Source: Clostridia bacterium | GTDB lineage: Bacteria; Bacillota; Clostridia; Christensenellales; Aristaeellaceae | DNA: 57,374 bases | Reading direction: 5' to 3' | Assembly: GCA_017412715.1 (NCBI GenBank) | Contig: JAFPWU010000030.1 | Coordinates: forward strand, 1 to 57,374 | In this document: piece by piece, positions 7,763 to 17,004 of the stretch | How the letters are laid out: each line of letters begins with the position of its first letter | Position numbering within the stretch: position 1 is the first letter of the stretch | Notes under the pieces: generated by a model | Told to the model about the DNA's origin: nothing | Databases searched by the model: none | Seen by the model: only the letters and a program-made list of their open reading frames with translations | Program-made: the position numbers and the translations under genes

Positions 7763-8577
7763 CGGAATTCGAGAATATCGTCATTGGCAAAAGCAGCGTA
7801 CCGTCGCTCATCATCACGGTCGTTCTGATGATCGCCATTCCCGCTGCCTTTTTCATCTACTGGCGCAGGAAGCATAAAGAGCGGACAAAGATCAGCTGGC
7901 TAATTGCCGGCGCGATTGGATTTATCGTTTCCGCACGTGTTCTGGAACTCGGCGTGCACTACGTCTGCATTATTGCGGACAACCCGGTTTCTCGATTCAT
8001 CAACGGAAACACTGCCGCTTTCGTCCTTTACGGAATCATCATGGCGGGCGTTTTCGAGGAGTGCGGGCGGCATATCGTTCTGAAATACATCCTGAAAAAG
8101 AACCGCACCCGTGAAAATGCGGTCCTGTACGGCATCGGCCACGGCGGAATTGAGATTCTGACGGTTCTTCTGCCGGCTATAATCCTCTATCTTGTCATTG
8201 CGGTGCTGTTTTCCCAGGGAGATACGGCCAACGCGATGAAGGCCCTGAACATCACGGAGGAGACCGCAGCCGCAGCGCTTCCATCCGTTCAGGCCGCAGC
8301 CTCGTTTGATTATGCCATGATGGCCATGAACGTCATTGAACGGCTGCTGGCGATGCTCCTCCATATCGGGCTGACGGTCATCGTGTATTACGGCGTCATC
8401 AACGCAAAGAAGGCATATCTTCCGATGGCGGTCCTGCTGCATATGCTGATGGATACATTCCCCGCTTTGTACCAGAGAGGTGCGGTTCCGCTATGGTCAG
8501 TCGAGGTCTGGGCCGCCGTATGGACTGCCGTAATTGTATTCATCACCGGGAAACTATACAGGAAGATCAAGGCCTGA
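7759..8577 (+). CDS. YhfC-family polytopic membrane protein (putative intramembrane protease)
   Basis: 272 residues with about seven hydrophobic segments. The motifs FEECGRHIVLK, GIGHGGIE and LHMLMD supply Glu and His residues inside or beside membrane segments, the pattern of the YhfC family (PF10086), which is related to CPBP-type intramembrane metalloproteases. The start overlaps the MerR-type gene by four bases (ATGA). Proteolytic activity is suggested by the motifs and not proven for the family. A simple model is that one protein controls or processes the other at the membrane. Confidence 0.75.
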   Translation: MTEFENIVIGKSSVPSLIITVVLMIAIPAAFFIYWRRKHKERTKISWLIAGAIGFIVSARVLELGVHYVCIIADNPVSRFINGNTAAFVLYGIIMAGVFEECGRHIVLKYILKKNRTRENAVLYGIGHGGIEILTVLLPAIILYLVIAVLFSQGDTANAMKALNITEETAAAALPSVQAAASFDYAMMAMNVIERLLAMLLHIGLTVIVYYGVINAKKAYLPMAVLLHMLMDTFPALYQRGAVPLWSVEVWAAVWTAVIVFITGKLYRKIKA

Positions 8578-8594
8578 AGCAGACAGGAATTACG

Positions 8595-8627
8595 GCGCTT
8601 CGCCTTCGGGCGGGGCGCTTATTATTT
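8595..8627 (+). terminator. Rho-independent terminator after the MerR/YhfC pair
   Basis: GCGCTTCGCC (8595-8604) and GGCGGGGCGC (8609-8618) pair, including two G-U pairs, around a TTCG tetraloop, followed by TTATTATTT. Confidence 0.75.
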
Positions 8628-8718
8628 CTGGATTTTGGCAATAAAGTGTGGTAGGCTTTCTGATGATCGGTTTTGATGTTGACGATTATTGGGACCGGAG
8701 TTGGAAAACCGGGGATTC

Positions 8719-8847
8719 ATGCCAATAGGAAGGTCTTCAGCCCTTGCAGCCCTTAAGAAACTTACTGAAGAAGGACTTATCATTCCGGAAGGATCCGGAA
8801 GAAGAACGAATAACAGGGGGAAAAAGATATGGCGTCTGAAAGAATAG
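8719..8847 (+). pseudogene. Winged-helix C-terminal fragment
   Basis: ATG 8719 opens 42 codons (SSALAALKKLTEEGLIIPEG, then SGRRTN) that look like the recognition helix and wing found at the end of many regulator or AlbA/Fic-type proteins. No ribosome binding site precedes it, and its last codons overlap the GH3 gene. It is probably the 3' remnant of a larger gene lost at the island's right edge. The rest of 8628-8828 shows no gene. Confidence 0.35.
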
Positions 8848-10937
8848 AAAACCTGGTCCGGCAAATGACTCTGGAGGAAAAAGCGGCCCAGATGGTGCAG
8901 ATTCCCTACGCGCAGACGGGAAGAGAGGAATCCCTTCGCTGGGCGAAAATGGGCGCGGGTTCCTTTCTGCACGTGCTGGGAGACGACGCCCGGGAGGTGC
9001 AGCGGGCAGCCCTGAGCAGCAGGCTTGGCATTCCCGTGCTGTTCGGCATTGACGCGGTGCGGGGCCACGCCCTCAACGACCGCGCCACCATCTTTCCCAC
9101 CCAGTTGGCCTGCGCCTGCGCGTGGGACCGGGAAATCGCAAAGGACATGGGCAAAGTGACCGCCCGGGAGGTCGCCACGGACGGGCTGCACTGGACATTC
9201 TCTCCCCTGCTGTGCCTGTCCCGGGACGCCCGGTGGGGCCGAGTCGATGAAACGTTTGGGGAGGATCCCTATCTGACCGGCGAACTGGCCGCCGCCATCA
9301 TCGAAGGCTACCAGGGCGGCGATCTGGCTTCCCCTGAAAGCATAGCAGCCTGCGCCAAGCATTTCATCGCCTATGGGGAGGCCACCGGAGCCCGGGACGC
9401 TTACGATTCCTCCGTTTCCTGCCGCAAGGTGCGGGAGGTGTTTCTGCCGCCCTTCCAGAAGGCCGTGGACGCGGGCTGCGCCACCTTTATGACGGCCTAC
9501 GGCTCCATCGACTGCACGCCCCTGACGGCGGACCCCCATATGCTGCGGGACATTTTGCGGGACGAAATGGGCTTTCAGGGCTTTGTGGTCACGGACTGGA
9601 GCAACGTGACCAGTCTGGTCCGGAACCAGCGCGTGGCAAAGGACGCGGACGAAGCGTCCCTGCTGGCCGCGCTGGCGGGCAACGATATGATGATGAACAG
9701 CCCGGAATTCTACGAAAGCGTGATCCGGCTGGTCAAAGAAGGAAAGCTGGAGGAAGCGGTGCTGGACGAGGCGGTTCGCCACATCCTGACCGTGAAGGAG
9801 CGGATGGGCCTGTTTGAACAGCCCGAAAAGACCGGGAAGCCCGGCTGCATCGGGTGCGAGGAGCACCAGCAAATCGCTCTCAACGCCGCCCGCCGCAGCA
9901 TTACGCTGCTGAAAAACAACGGTATCCTCCCGCTGAAAAAAGTGAAAAAAATTGCCGTCATCGGCGGCAACGGGGACGATATCCGCGCCCAGTACGGCGA
10001 TTGGACCTACTTTACCCATCCCGAGCCCATTCCCGGCAGGCAGCCGGTACGCCCCTACACCACCGTACGGGAAGGCCTTGAGAAGCTGGCCGCGGAAAAA
10101 GGGATCGCCTGCGAATACGCCTACGGCTGCGGGCCGGTGCCATCCGAAAAGGATGACCTGGACGCCGCAGTGAAAGCCGCCGAAGGAGCGGACGCTGTCA
10201 TTCTGGTGGTGGGTGACGTGGTGAGCCAGTTCGGCGAAAACAGGGACCGGGCAGAATTGACGCTTTCCGGGAAGCAGCTGGAGCTGTTTGCCCTGCTGCG
10301 GGCTTTACAGATTCCCATCGTGACGGTGCTTTTGTCCTCCAAGCCCCTGGTGATGGGCACCATTCCCGATGAAACGGATGCGCTGGTGGCAGCTTTCAAC
10401 GGCGGGGCTCACGGGGGCCAGGCCGTGGCGGAAGCCCTGTTCGGCCTGTTCAACCCTTCCGGCCGCCTGCCCATTTCCTTCCCCCGCCGAACCGGCCAGG
10501 TGCCCGTCTACTATAACCAGCTGCCCGGCTGGCACGGCGGCAAATACTGCGATCTTCCGAATACGCCTCAGTTCGTTTTCGGCGAGGGTCTTTCCTACAC
10601 GGATTTCGCTTACCGCGATTTGACCATGGATGCCGAAACGCTGACAGCTTCCGTCTCGGTGCAAAATGTGGGAAAGGAAGCGGGACTGGAAACCGTGCAG
10701 GTGTATTTCCGGGACTGCGTTTCCTCCGTGATCACCCCGGTGAAAAATCTGATTGCCTTCCGCCAGGTCGCCCTGCAGCCCGGCGAATCCCAGCGGGTCA
10801 CCATCCAATTGAACCGCTCCGATTTTTCCCTGGTAAACCGGCAGGAGCAAAGAGTGGTGGAAGAAGGGGAATTTACGCTGATGGTCGGCCGCAGTTCCCG
10901 CGATGAGGATCTGCTGATGGTCAATTTCACATTATGA
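8829..10937 (+). CDS. Glycoside hydrolase family 3 beta-glucosidase, cytoplasmic
   Basis: 702 residues. The N-terminal barrel opens with LVRQMTLEEKAAQM and carries the substrate motif KHFIAYG and the nucleophile motif GFVVTDWSN with Asp256. The second domain starts around RRSITLLKNNGILPL, and a C-terminal fibronectin-III-like domain follows FGEGLSYTDF. It removes terminal glucose or a related sugar from short oligosaccharides. There is no signal peptide, so it should act inside the cell on imported sugars. AGGGGGAAAAAGAT precedes the ATG. It lies first after the island and is not obviously part of an operon; exact substrate unknown. Confidence 0.88.
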   Translation: MASERIENLVRQMTLEEKAAQMVQIPYAQTGREESLRWAKMGAGSFLHVLGDDAREVQRAALSSRLGIPVLFGIDAVRGHALNDRATIFPTQLACACAWDREIAKDMGKVTAREVATDGLHWTFSPLLCLSRDARWGRVDETFGEDPYLTGELAAAIIEGYQGGDLASPESIAACAKHFIAYGEATGARDAYDSSVSCRKVREVFLPPFQKAVDAGCATFMTAYGSIDCTPLTADPHMLRDILRDEMGFQGFVVTDWSNVTSLVRNQRVAKDADEASLLAALAGNDMMMNSPEFYESVIRLVKEGKLEEAVLDEAVRHILTVKERMGLFEQPEKTGKPGCIGCEEHQQIALNAARRSITLLKNNGILPLKKVKKIAVIGGNGDDIRAQYGDWTYFTHPEPIPGRQPVRPYTTVREGLEKLAAEKGIACEYAYGCGPVPSEKDDLDAAVKAAEGADAVILVVGDVVSQFGENRDRAELTLSGKQLELFALLRALQIPIVTVLLSSKPLVMGTIPDETDALVAAFNGGAHGGQAVAEALFGLFNPSGRLPISFPRRTGQVPVYYNQLPGWHGGKYCDLPNTPQFVFGEGLSYTDFAYRDLTMDAETLTASVSVQNVGKEAGLETVQVYFRDCVSSVITPVKNLIAFRQVALQPGESQRVTIQLNRSDFSLVNRQEQRVVEEGEFTLMVGRSSRDEDLLMVNFTL

Positions 10938-10973
10938 CCCGCACTGTATCAGAGGATTGAAGGGAGAACTGCC

Positions 10974-11549
10974 ATGAAGCTGAAGAAACTGAACGCGGCC
11001 CTCGGCCTTTTATCGATTGCGGCCCTGTTGGTGCACATCGGATACACCGTGGTGGCGTACCTGATGTATTACTATAACCCGACGCTCAAGGTGCTGACGG
11101 CGCTGCCCTTTATGGTGCTGGTCTGTCTGCATGCGGTCTGCGGCATGCTGACGGTATTCCTTCAGGCGGACGGAACGCGCCTGGATCTGTATCCAAAGCA
11201 GAATCTGCGGACCGTCCTGCAGCGGGTTTCCGCAGCCCTCATGCTGCCGCTGCTGATCCTGCACATCAATACCTTCGGGATGCTTCAGTCCGCCGCCGAG
11301 GCGGGGCAGTGGCTCTGGTTTGCGCTGCTGATGATCAGCCAGCCGGTCTTCTACGGCGTTGCACTGACCCATGTGGCGGTATCCGTCACCCGGGGACTGA
11401 TCACCCTGGGGCTGCTGACCTCCCGTGAAAAGCAGAAGCGCATCGACTTCGTCATCTATCTGCTCTGCGGGGCCGCCTTCGCGGTCTCGACCTATGTGGT
11501 GATCAAGACGGAACTCGCCATGTTCCTGACCGGAGGTGGAGCGCCATGA
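10974..11549 (+). CDS. sdhC: Succinate dehydrogenase/fumarate reductase cytochrome b membrane anchor
   Basis: 191 residues with five hydrophobic segments. Four membrane-located histidines (H21, H53, H97, H133) have spacing similar to the four haem ligands of the Bacillus subtilis SdhC di-haem cytochrome, so a di-haem, menaquinone-reactive subunit is likely. Gene order C-A-B also matches B. subtilis. GGGAGAACTGCC precedes the start, and the stop overlaps sdhA by four bases. Confidence 0.8.
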   Translation: MKLKKLNAALGLLSIAALLVHIGYTVVAYLMYYYNPTLKVLTALPFMVLVCLHAVCGMLTVFLQADGTRLDLYPKQNLRTVLQRVSAALMLPLLILHINTFGMLQSAAEAGQWLWFALLMISQPVFYGVALTHVAVSVTRGLITLGLLTSREKQKRIDFVIYLLCGAAFAVSTYVVIKTELAMFLTGGGAP

Positions 11550-13180
11550 AGGATGTGCTGATCATCGGCAGCGGAATCTCCGGGATGGCCTGCGCGGTGC
11601 GATGCGCGGCCCGGGGCGTGCACGTGACGCTGGTCTCCCCCTTCCCGTCGGAGCGGTCCCAGTCGGTTATGGCCGCCGGCGGCATCAACGCCGTACTGCC
11701 CGGCGGGGAACCGGGAGACTCCGTCCTAAGCCATGTGGAGGATACGCTGAAGGGCGGGTGCCTGCTGGGCGGCGAGCGGGCGGTGACCGGCCTGTGCGAG
11801 CACGGGGAAGAGATCCTGCGGTACCTGGAGAGCATCGGCACGGTATTCTCCGTGGACGGGCAGGGACGCCCGCTGCGCAGGGCCTTCGGCGGCCAGTCCC
11901 ACAAGCGGACGTATTACTGTGGCGCCTCCACCGGCAAGCAGATCGTATCCGCGCTGGTCATGGAGGCCCGGCGATTCGAGGCGGCGGGACTGATTGAGCG
12001 CAGGCTCTGGTGCTGCTTCCATTCGGCGCTGATCCGGGACGGCGTCTGCCATGGGGCGATGCTGTTCGATGAAGCCCGCGGCGGGCTGCAGGCGGTCTGC
12101 GCCGACGCGGTGGTGGTCGCAACCGGCGGCCAGAACGCGCTCTTCGGCAAGACCACGGGCTCCACCCAGTGCGACGGGTACGCGGCGGGCCGGCTGTTCA
12201 TGCAGGGCGCCGAGCTCAAGAACCTGGAGTTTATTCAGTACCATCCGACCACGATGGAAACCCGGCAGAAACGCATGCTGATCTCCGAGGCGGCCCGCGG
12301 CGAGGGCGGCAGGCTGTTCACCCGGAAGGACGGGCGGAACGTATACTTTATGGAGGATAAATACGGCCCCGGCGGCAACCTGATGACCAGGGACATCGTG
12401 TCGCGGGAAATGGGCGCGCTGGAAGGTCCGGCCTGGCTGGATCTGTCCTCCCTGGACAGGGCAGTCATCGATGAACGGCTGCCAGAGGTGCGGGACCTCT
12501 GCGCGAAATATGCCGGAATCGACGTGACCCGGGAGCCGATCCCGGTCCAGCCCTCCGTGCATTTCTTTATGGGCGGCCTGGCGGTGCATCTGAATCACGA
12601 GACGAATATCCGGAACCTTTTTGCCATCGGCGAATGCGCCTCCATGTACCACGGAGCGAACCGGATTGGCGGCAACTCCCTTCTGTCCGCCATTTACAGC
12701 GGAAATGTCGCCGCGGAGGAGGCCGCCGGAAGAAAAGGCGGCATCCGCCATCCTGATTTCAGCGGCGATCTGGAGCGGGAGAGGAACCTGCTCCGGCGGA
12801 ACATGGACACCCAGAGCCCCTTCCCGGTCATGTACATGCGGGATATGCTGGCCGAAACGATGCGGAAGCATCTGGGAATCGTCCGCAGCGAGGAAAACCT
12901 GACCCAGGGGCTGACGGATATCGACTACGATCTTTCAATTGCCGAACGCATCCGCTACGATTCCAGCGTGATGCCCTATTTCAACTACAGCCTGACCGGG
13001 ATTCTGACCCTGGCCCGGGCCACCGTGACCTGCGCACTGGCGCGCCGGGAGAGCCGCGGCGCCCATTACCGGAGCGATTACCCGGAAACGAAGGAGGCCT
13101 CCGGGTTCGCGACGATCATCGCATATGACGGAGGAAACTACAGCGTGCGGCTGGATAAGGAGCGTGCCTATGAAAGTTAG
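11546..13180 (+). CDS. sdhA: Fumarate reductase/succinate dehydrogenase flavoprotein subunit
   Basis: 544 residues. Shows the FAD-binding start VLIIGSGISGMACAVR, the quinol-fumarate motifs FIQYHPTTM, ISEAARGEGG and HFFMGGL, and HGANRIGGNSLL with the catalytic Arg region. Aligned by eye with B. subtilis SdhA, the His in RSH that binds FAD covalently is replaced by Gln39 (RSQSVMAAGG). FAD should therefore be bound non-covalently. In E. coli FrdA, changing this His leaves fumarate reduction but loses succinate oxidation, so this enzyme is predicted to work as a fumarate reductase. It overlaps sdhB by 11 bases. Confidence 0.88.
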   Translation: MKDVLIIGSGISGMACAVRCAARGVHVTLVSPFPSERSQSVMAAGGINAVLPGGEPGDSVLSHVEDTLKGGCLLGGERAVTGLCEHGEEILRYLESIGTVFSVDGQGRPLRRAFGGQSHKRTYYCGASTGKQIVSALVMEARRFEAAGLIERRLWCCFHSALIRDGVCHGAMLFDEARGGLQAVCADAVVVATGGQNALFGKTTGSTQCDGYAAGRLFMQGAELKNLEFIQYHPTTMETRQKRMLISEAARGEGGRLFTRKDGRNVYFMEDKYGPGGNLMTRDIVSREMGALEGPAWLDLSSLDRAVIDERLPEVRDLCAKYAGIDVTREPIPVQPSVHFFMGGLAVHLNHETNIRNLFAIGECASMYHGANRIGGNSLLSAIYSGNVAAEEAAGRKGGIRHPDFSGDLERERNLLRRNMDTQSPFPVMYMRDMLAETMRKHLGIVRSEENLTQGLTDIDYDLSIAERIRYDSSVMPYFNYSLTGILTLARATVTCALARRESRGAHYRSDYPETKEASGFATIIAYDGGNYSVRLDKERAYES

Positions 13181-13853
13181 AATCCTGCGGCAGCAGTCGC
13201 CTGTAAGCGCGCCTTACTGGGAATCCTTTGTATACGACGGCCCCGCGGACAATTCCGTGGCCGGGGCGCTGGACTATCTCAACTATCACGACGACATCAT
13301 CAACGCGGAGGGAAAACGGACGACGCGCATCGGCTGGGAATGCTCCTGCCTTCAGGGGATCTGCGGCGCCTGCGCCATGGTGATCAACGGAAGGCCCGCC
13401 CTCGCCTGCGAAACCTTCCTGAGGGATCTGAAGGGAGAGGAGATCGAGATCCGGCCCCTGCGCAAATTTCCGGTCATCCACGACCTGGTGGTGGACAGGT
13501 CCTCCATTCAGGAGAATCTGAAGCAGGCCAACATGTATATCGGGGAATATCAACCCGCGGAAGACGGGGATCACTCGCACCAGTACGCCGCCGCCAAATG
13601 CCTGAAATGCGGGCTCTGCCTGGAGGTATGCCCGAATTACGTAAACGGCCGGACCTTCTTCGGCGCGGCCTTTGCCAACGACTGCTATCTGGTCGCGACC
13701 CGGAACCGCTCGAAGGGCGGAAGCGTCCGGACCCTCTACGCGGAGCATTTCGGAAAAACCTGTTCCAAATCCCTGTCCTGCATGGAAATTTGCCCCATGA
13801 AGATCTCCACCCTGGCCTCCATGGCCCATTTGAACAGGAAGCCCCGCAAATAA
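13170..13853 (+). CDS. sdhB: Fumarate reductase/succinate dehydrogenase iron-sulfur subunit
   Basis: 227 residues from ATG 13170 (inside the end of sdhA). Cys60, 65, 68 and 80 form the plant-ferredoxin-like [2Fe-2S] site (CLQGICGACA...LAC). C144/C147/C150 and C154, with C198, C204 and C208, supply the [4Fe-4S] and [3Fe-4S] clusters (CLKCGLCLEVCP and CSKSLSCMEICP). It passes electrons from the quinol side in SdhC to the flavoprotein. A 160-base GC-rich gap follows, with no convincing terminator before the convergent MATE gene. Confidence 0.88.
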   Translation: MKVRILRQQSPVSAPYWESFVYDGPADNSVAGALDYLNYHDDIINAEGKRTTRIGWECSCLQGICGACAMVINGRPALACETFLRDLKGEEIEIRPLRKFPVIHDLVVDRSSIQENLKQANMYIGEYQPAEDGDHSHQYAAAKCLKCGLCLEVCPNYVNGRTFFGAAFANDCYLVATRNRSKGGSVRTLYAEHFGKTCSKSLSCMEICPMKISTLASMAHLNRKPRK

Positions 13854-14014
13854 GGGCGGTCGCGAATGTTTCGCCCCCTACGAAGCGGCATCGCGAATCC
13901 GTTCAGCCCGCCGCGGGCGGGGCGGGACAGCCCGGCCGGAATGATCGGCGGAAGGGCAGCCCCTCCGGTTTGCCTGCTGATCCTTCAGCGAAACGGGTCC
14001 TTCGGAAGGCCGCC

Positions 14015-15373
14015 TCAGCGCGCGATTTTCCGGATCCATTTATCGCCCCTCATCCGGAAAGCGCACCATACGGTTTTGATGATATAATCGATCTTCATGA
14101 AAAAATAAATCCAGAAGGGATCCAGATTCCAGACAAAGGCCGAAAGGTATCCCAGGGGAATGGACAGCAGCCAAAGGAAAATGATATCTCCGAAAACCAG
14201 GAAGCGGGTGTCTCCCCCTCCGCGGAGAACCCCTTTGGTCAGCATGGACTGGGTTCCCTGAAAGACCACGGTCACCGCGACGGATTTCATCAGCTGGAAA
14301 GCGATTCGCCTGGTTTCCTCATTGATCTGATAGGCGCTGATCACCGCCGGGGAAATCAGCAGAATGATGCAGCTTGCCGCCAGCCCGAGGAGGACGCTCA
14401 GGAACAGGAAGGTAAATCCCTGCCTTCTGGCCCGTTCCACATCCCCCTCCCCCAGGGTGTTGCCGGTCATGATGCTTCCGGAATTGGCAAAGCCCTGGTT
14501 CATGACGGTAGAGAGGCGGACCACCATGGCCACGATGGAATTGGCCGCGACGAAGGAAGCGCTCATATGTCCCATGATCATGGATACGGCGGAATTCCCC
14601 AGCCCCAGCAGGAAATCGGACAGCACCACGGGGGCGCTGTATCTCCAGTATTCCGGAAGATACTCCCCGCATTTCTCCTTCAGATGCCGGAGGCGCAGGC
14701 CGATTTTCTGATCCCTGCGGAAGAGATAGAACAGCAGAACCCCGGTTTCCACCAGCCGGGCGATGACCGTGGCCAGCGCCGCGCCGCGAATCTGCAGCTC
14801 CGGAAAGCCCAGTCTTCCGAAAATCAGCATCCAGTTGAAAAACAGGTTGGAAAAGAAGGAAATCACCGAGTTGATCAGGGGAAGGCGCACCTCCCGGACG
14901 GAACGGAGCACGATGGTCAGCGTCTGGCTCAGCCCCGTCAGGAAAAAGGTCGGCGCCATGATCCGAAGATAGACGGCCCCGGCATCCAGCACCTGGCTGT
15001 CCGCCGTATAGATTCGCATGATCTCCCGGGGAAGCAACAGCGCAGCCAGGAAGAAGATCAGGGAAAAAACCATGCTGATCCGGACCATCAGCACCGTCGT
15101 TTTCCGGACCGCCTCCCGGTTTTCCGCTCCCCAGTACTGGGCCGTCAGCACCGCCGCGCCTCCGCCGATGCCCATGCAGAGGATCTGATGAATGCCCACG
15201 AAACTGTTGGCCAGGGAGGAGCCGGAAAGCTGGATCTCTCCATACCTGCCCAGCATCATGGTGTCCAGCATATTCACCATGATGGTGATCATGTTCTGGA
15301 GCACCACCGGAGCGGCCAGAACGGCGGCCGTCTGATAGAAGGCCCGGTCCCGGACAAGCCACTTCATTCTCAT
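14015..15373 (-). CDS. MATE-family multidrug/metabolite exporter
   Basis: About 452 residues with roughly 12 hydrophobic segments. Shows MATE features: LAAPVVLQNM near the N-terminus, VDTMMLGRYGE-like segment (LDTMMLGRYGEIQLSG), and GGGAAVLTAQYWGA in the loop after the second helix. The start at 15373 follows AAGGAGGGGCGGAAC on the minus strand; a longer frame upstream is not family-like. It exports cationic drugs or metabolites using an ion gradient. It is the last gene downstream of the sugar-import genes, so it may be co-transcribed by read-through past the hairpin at 15410-15440. Confidence 0.85.
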   Translation of the reverse strand: MRMKWLVRDRAFYQTAAVLAAPVVLQNMITIMVNMLDTMMLGRYGEIQLSGSSLANSFVGIHQILCMGIGGGAAVLTAQYWGAENREAVRKTTVLMVRISMVFSLIFFLAALLLPREIMRIYTADSQVLDAGAVYLRIMAPTFFLTGLSQTLTIVLRSVREVRLPLINSVISFFSNLFFNWMLIFGRLGFPELQIRGAALATVIARLVETGVLLFYLFRRDQKIGLRLRHLKEKCGEYLPEYWRYSAPVVLSDFLLGLGNSAVSMIMGHMSASFVAANSIVAMVVRLSTVMNQGFANSGSIMTGNTLGEGDVERARRQGFTFLFLSVLLGLAASCIILLISPAVISAYQINEETRRIAFQLMKSVAVTVVFQGTQSMLTKGVLRGGGDTRFLVFGDIIFLWLLSIPLGYLSAFVWNLDPFWIYFFMKIDYIIKTVWCAFRMRGDKWIRKIAR

Positions 15374-15409
15374 GTTCCGCCCCTCCTTCCCCTTTTCTGC
15401 TGAAAAGCC

Positions 15410-15440
15410 GGGGTCTGCCCGGCCAAAGCGAACAGACCCC
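15410..15440 (-). terminator. Intercistronic hairpin after the binding-protein gene
   Basis: GGGGTCTG (15410-15417) pairs with CAGACCCC (15433-15440). On the minus strand the stem is followed by a short CGGCTTTTC, so it is a weak terminator or an mRNA-stabilising stem for the highly expressed binding-protein message. Confidence 0.5.
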
Positions 15441-15467
15441 AACCTATATCCCTGATTCCGCGCTTTC

Positions 15468-16928
15468 TTACGGATTCATCACCGCAAGCCAGGCATCCAG
15501 CTGGGCCTGCTTTTCCGCAATGATGTCGTCCACGCCGTTGTTCTTCAGTTCCTCCTGGAACTGGGCCAGCATGGCGTCGTCTCCCATGCCGAGCATCAGC
15601 GTGCCGAGATACTTGTCGCACACGTTGTTGCATCCCGCAATCTGGTCTTCGACCTCCACCGTATTGAAGCTGAAGCCGAAGGCCGGGCTCTTCCTGCAGG
15701 TTTCGTTGGATTCCCTGTACATATCATACAGTTCGGGCAGGTTCGGCGCCTGAGGCGCGGCGATCCAGCTGTTGGGCATGAATCCGGGAGGGGAGGCCCA
15801 GCCGACGTTGGTCATGGTGACGCCTTCCGGATAGACGAAGTTGCCTTCCTCCTGCAGGATGTAATGCTCTCCCTCGATGCCGTTGATAATCAGGTTGGCC
15901 ACATCCGAATCCGTATACAGCAGGTTAAGCAGCTGCATGGCTTCCGCCTTATGCTGGCTCTTTTCGGTGATGCACCAGGTAAATCCGGCCGCCATCGTGG
16001 TGGTGGCCCAGGGCTCCTTCTCCGCGGTTACGCATCCCAGCGGGAAATTGTAGCTGCCGGAGCTGGTCATCAGAACGAATTCGGGGCTGATGTCGTCGGA
16101 GAAGGTTCCGAAGGAAACCTCTTCCCCGAAGAGGGCCTGGGTCGCGTTCTGGCCGTTGATCGCGTCCTTGACGAAGAAGCCGTTGTCCGCCCAGACGTGA
16201 GCCATTTCCAGATCCTTTTTGAAGAGATCCGTCTCGTAATAATTCACGATTTTGGGTTCCGCGTTGTCGTCCAGGATGATGCAGGCGTAGTAATTGTCGC
16301 TGCCCAGCGTATCCATGTTCGGCCAGAACCATTTTCCGCCGTATCCCGTGGAAATCATGGCCTTGTCCGGATAGGCCTTCTTGACCTTCAGCATCTCCTG
16401 GGTCAGGGTATCATAGTCCACCACGTTCTCCGGCACGAAGCCCGCCTTATCCGCCCACTCCTTGTTATAGCGGAAGCAGTTGCGCTTGCTGATAGACTTG
16501 ATGGCGGGAGTTCCGTAGACCTTTCCGTCCACCATGACCGTGCTGATATAGGGACTGATCAGCTCCCGGGTTTCCTTGCCGTATTCCTCCAGCAGGTCAT
16601 CCAGGCAGGCAATCGCCTCGGAATCCGCTCCGGCCGCCAGGGACATGGCGCCGAACATGTTGAACAGGTCCACGCTGCCGTCGGCCACGGCCAGCTTCAC
16701 CAGATTGCCGTAGTTGCCGTAATCAAAGGGAACGATTTCCACCTTGAAGGAATACCCCTTCGCTTCCAGGAGTTCGTCCAGCCTGGCCTCCACCGCTTCG
16801 CGGTCTCTCAGGTCGCTGAATACAATGCATGTATTCATCCGGACGGTCACCTTATCCTCCGCGGCCGCCATCGGCAGGATGGAGACCAGGAGAATCAGGC
16901 ACAGGATCATGGATAACCATTTTTTCAT
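15468..16928 (-). CDS. Extracellular sugar-binding protein of a CUT1 ABC importer (YtcQ/LplA-like)
   Basis: 486 residues. A signal peptide (MKKWLSMILCLILLVSILPM, AAAED cleavage region) is followed by a family-1 binding-protein fold with a DUF3502-like C-terminal part, the kind paired with YteP/LplB and YtcP/LplC permeases. There is no lipobox Cys at the cleavage site, unusual in a cell without an outer membrane; the protein may be held by its uncleaved signal or by the transporter. Upstream AAAGGGAGGTCATTCC fits the start. It would capture oligosaccharides for the permeases encoded at 17895-19727. Confidence 0.85.
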   Translation of the reverse strand: MKKWLSMILCLILLVSILPMAAAEDKVTVRMNTCIVFSDLRDREAVEARLDELLEAKGYSFKVEIVPFDYGNYGNLVKLAVADGSVDLFNMFGAMSLAAGADSEAIACLDDLLEEYGKETRELISPYISTVMVDGKVYGTPAIKSISKRNCFRYNKEWADKAGFVPENVVDYDTLTQEMLKVKKAYPDKAMISTGYGGKWFWPNMDTLGSDNYYACIILDDNAEPKIVNYYETDLFKKDLEMAHVWADNGFFVKDAINGQNATQALFGEEVSFGTFSDDISPEFVLMTSSGSYNFPLGCVTAEKEPWATTTMAAGFTWCITEKSQHKAEAMQLLNLLYTDSDVANLIINGIEGEHYILQEEGNFVYPEGVTMTNVGWASPPGFMPNSWIAAPQAPNLPELYDMYRESNETCRKSPAFGFSFNTVEVEDQIAGCNNVCDKYLGTLMLGMGDDAMLAQFQEELKNNGVDDIIAEKQAQLDAWLAVMNP

Positions 16929-16971
16929 TTTGGAATGACCTCCCTTTCTTGATTTATAACATCTTCCGCAT

Positions 16972-16989
16972 CCGGAAGACTGTTACGGG
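16972..16989 (-). other. Small intercistronic hairpin
   Basis: TCTTCCG (16972-16978) and CGGAAGA (16983-16989) with a CATC loop, between the metallo-hydrolase and binding-protein genes. No T-run; probably a processing or stability stem. Confidence 0.4.
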
Positions 16990-17004
16990 ATCATGCCGCC
17001 GGAT

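Noticed and set aside
13340-15403. Long plus-strand frame spanning sdhB and the MATE gene
   Set aside because: Out of frame with sdhB and antisense to MATE; composition is that of a shadow frame.
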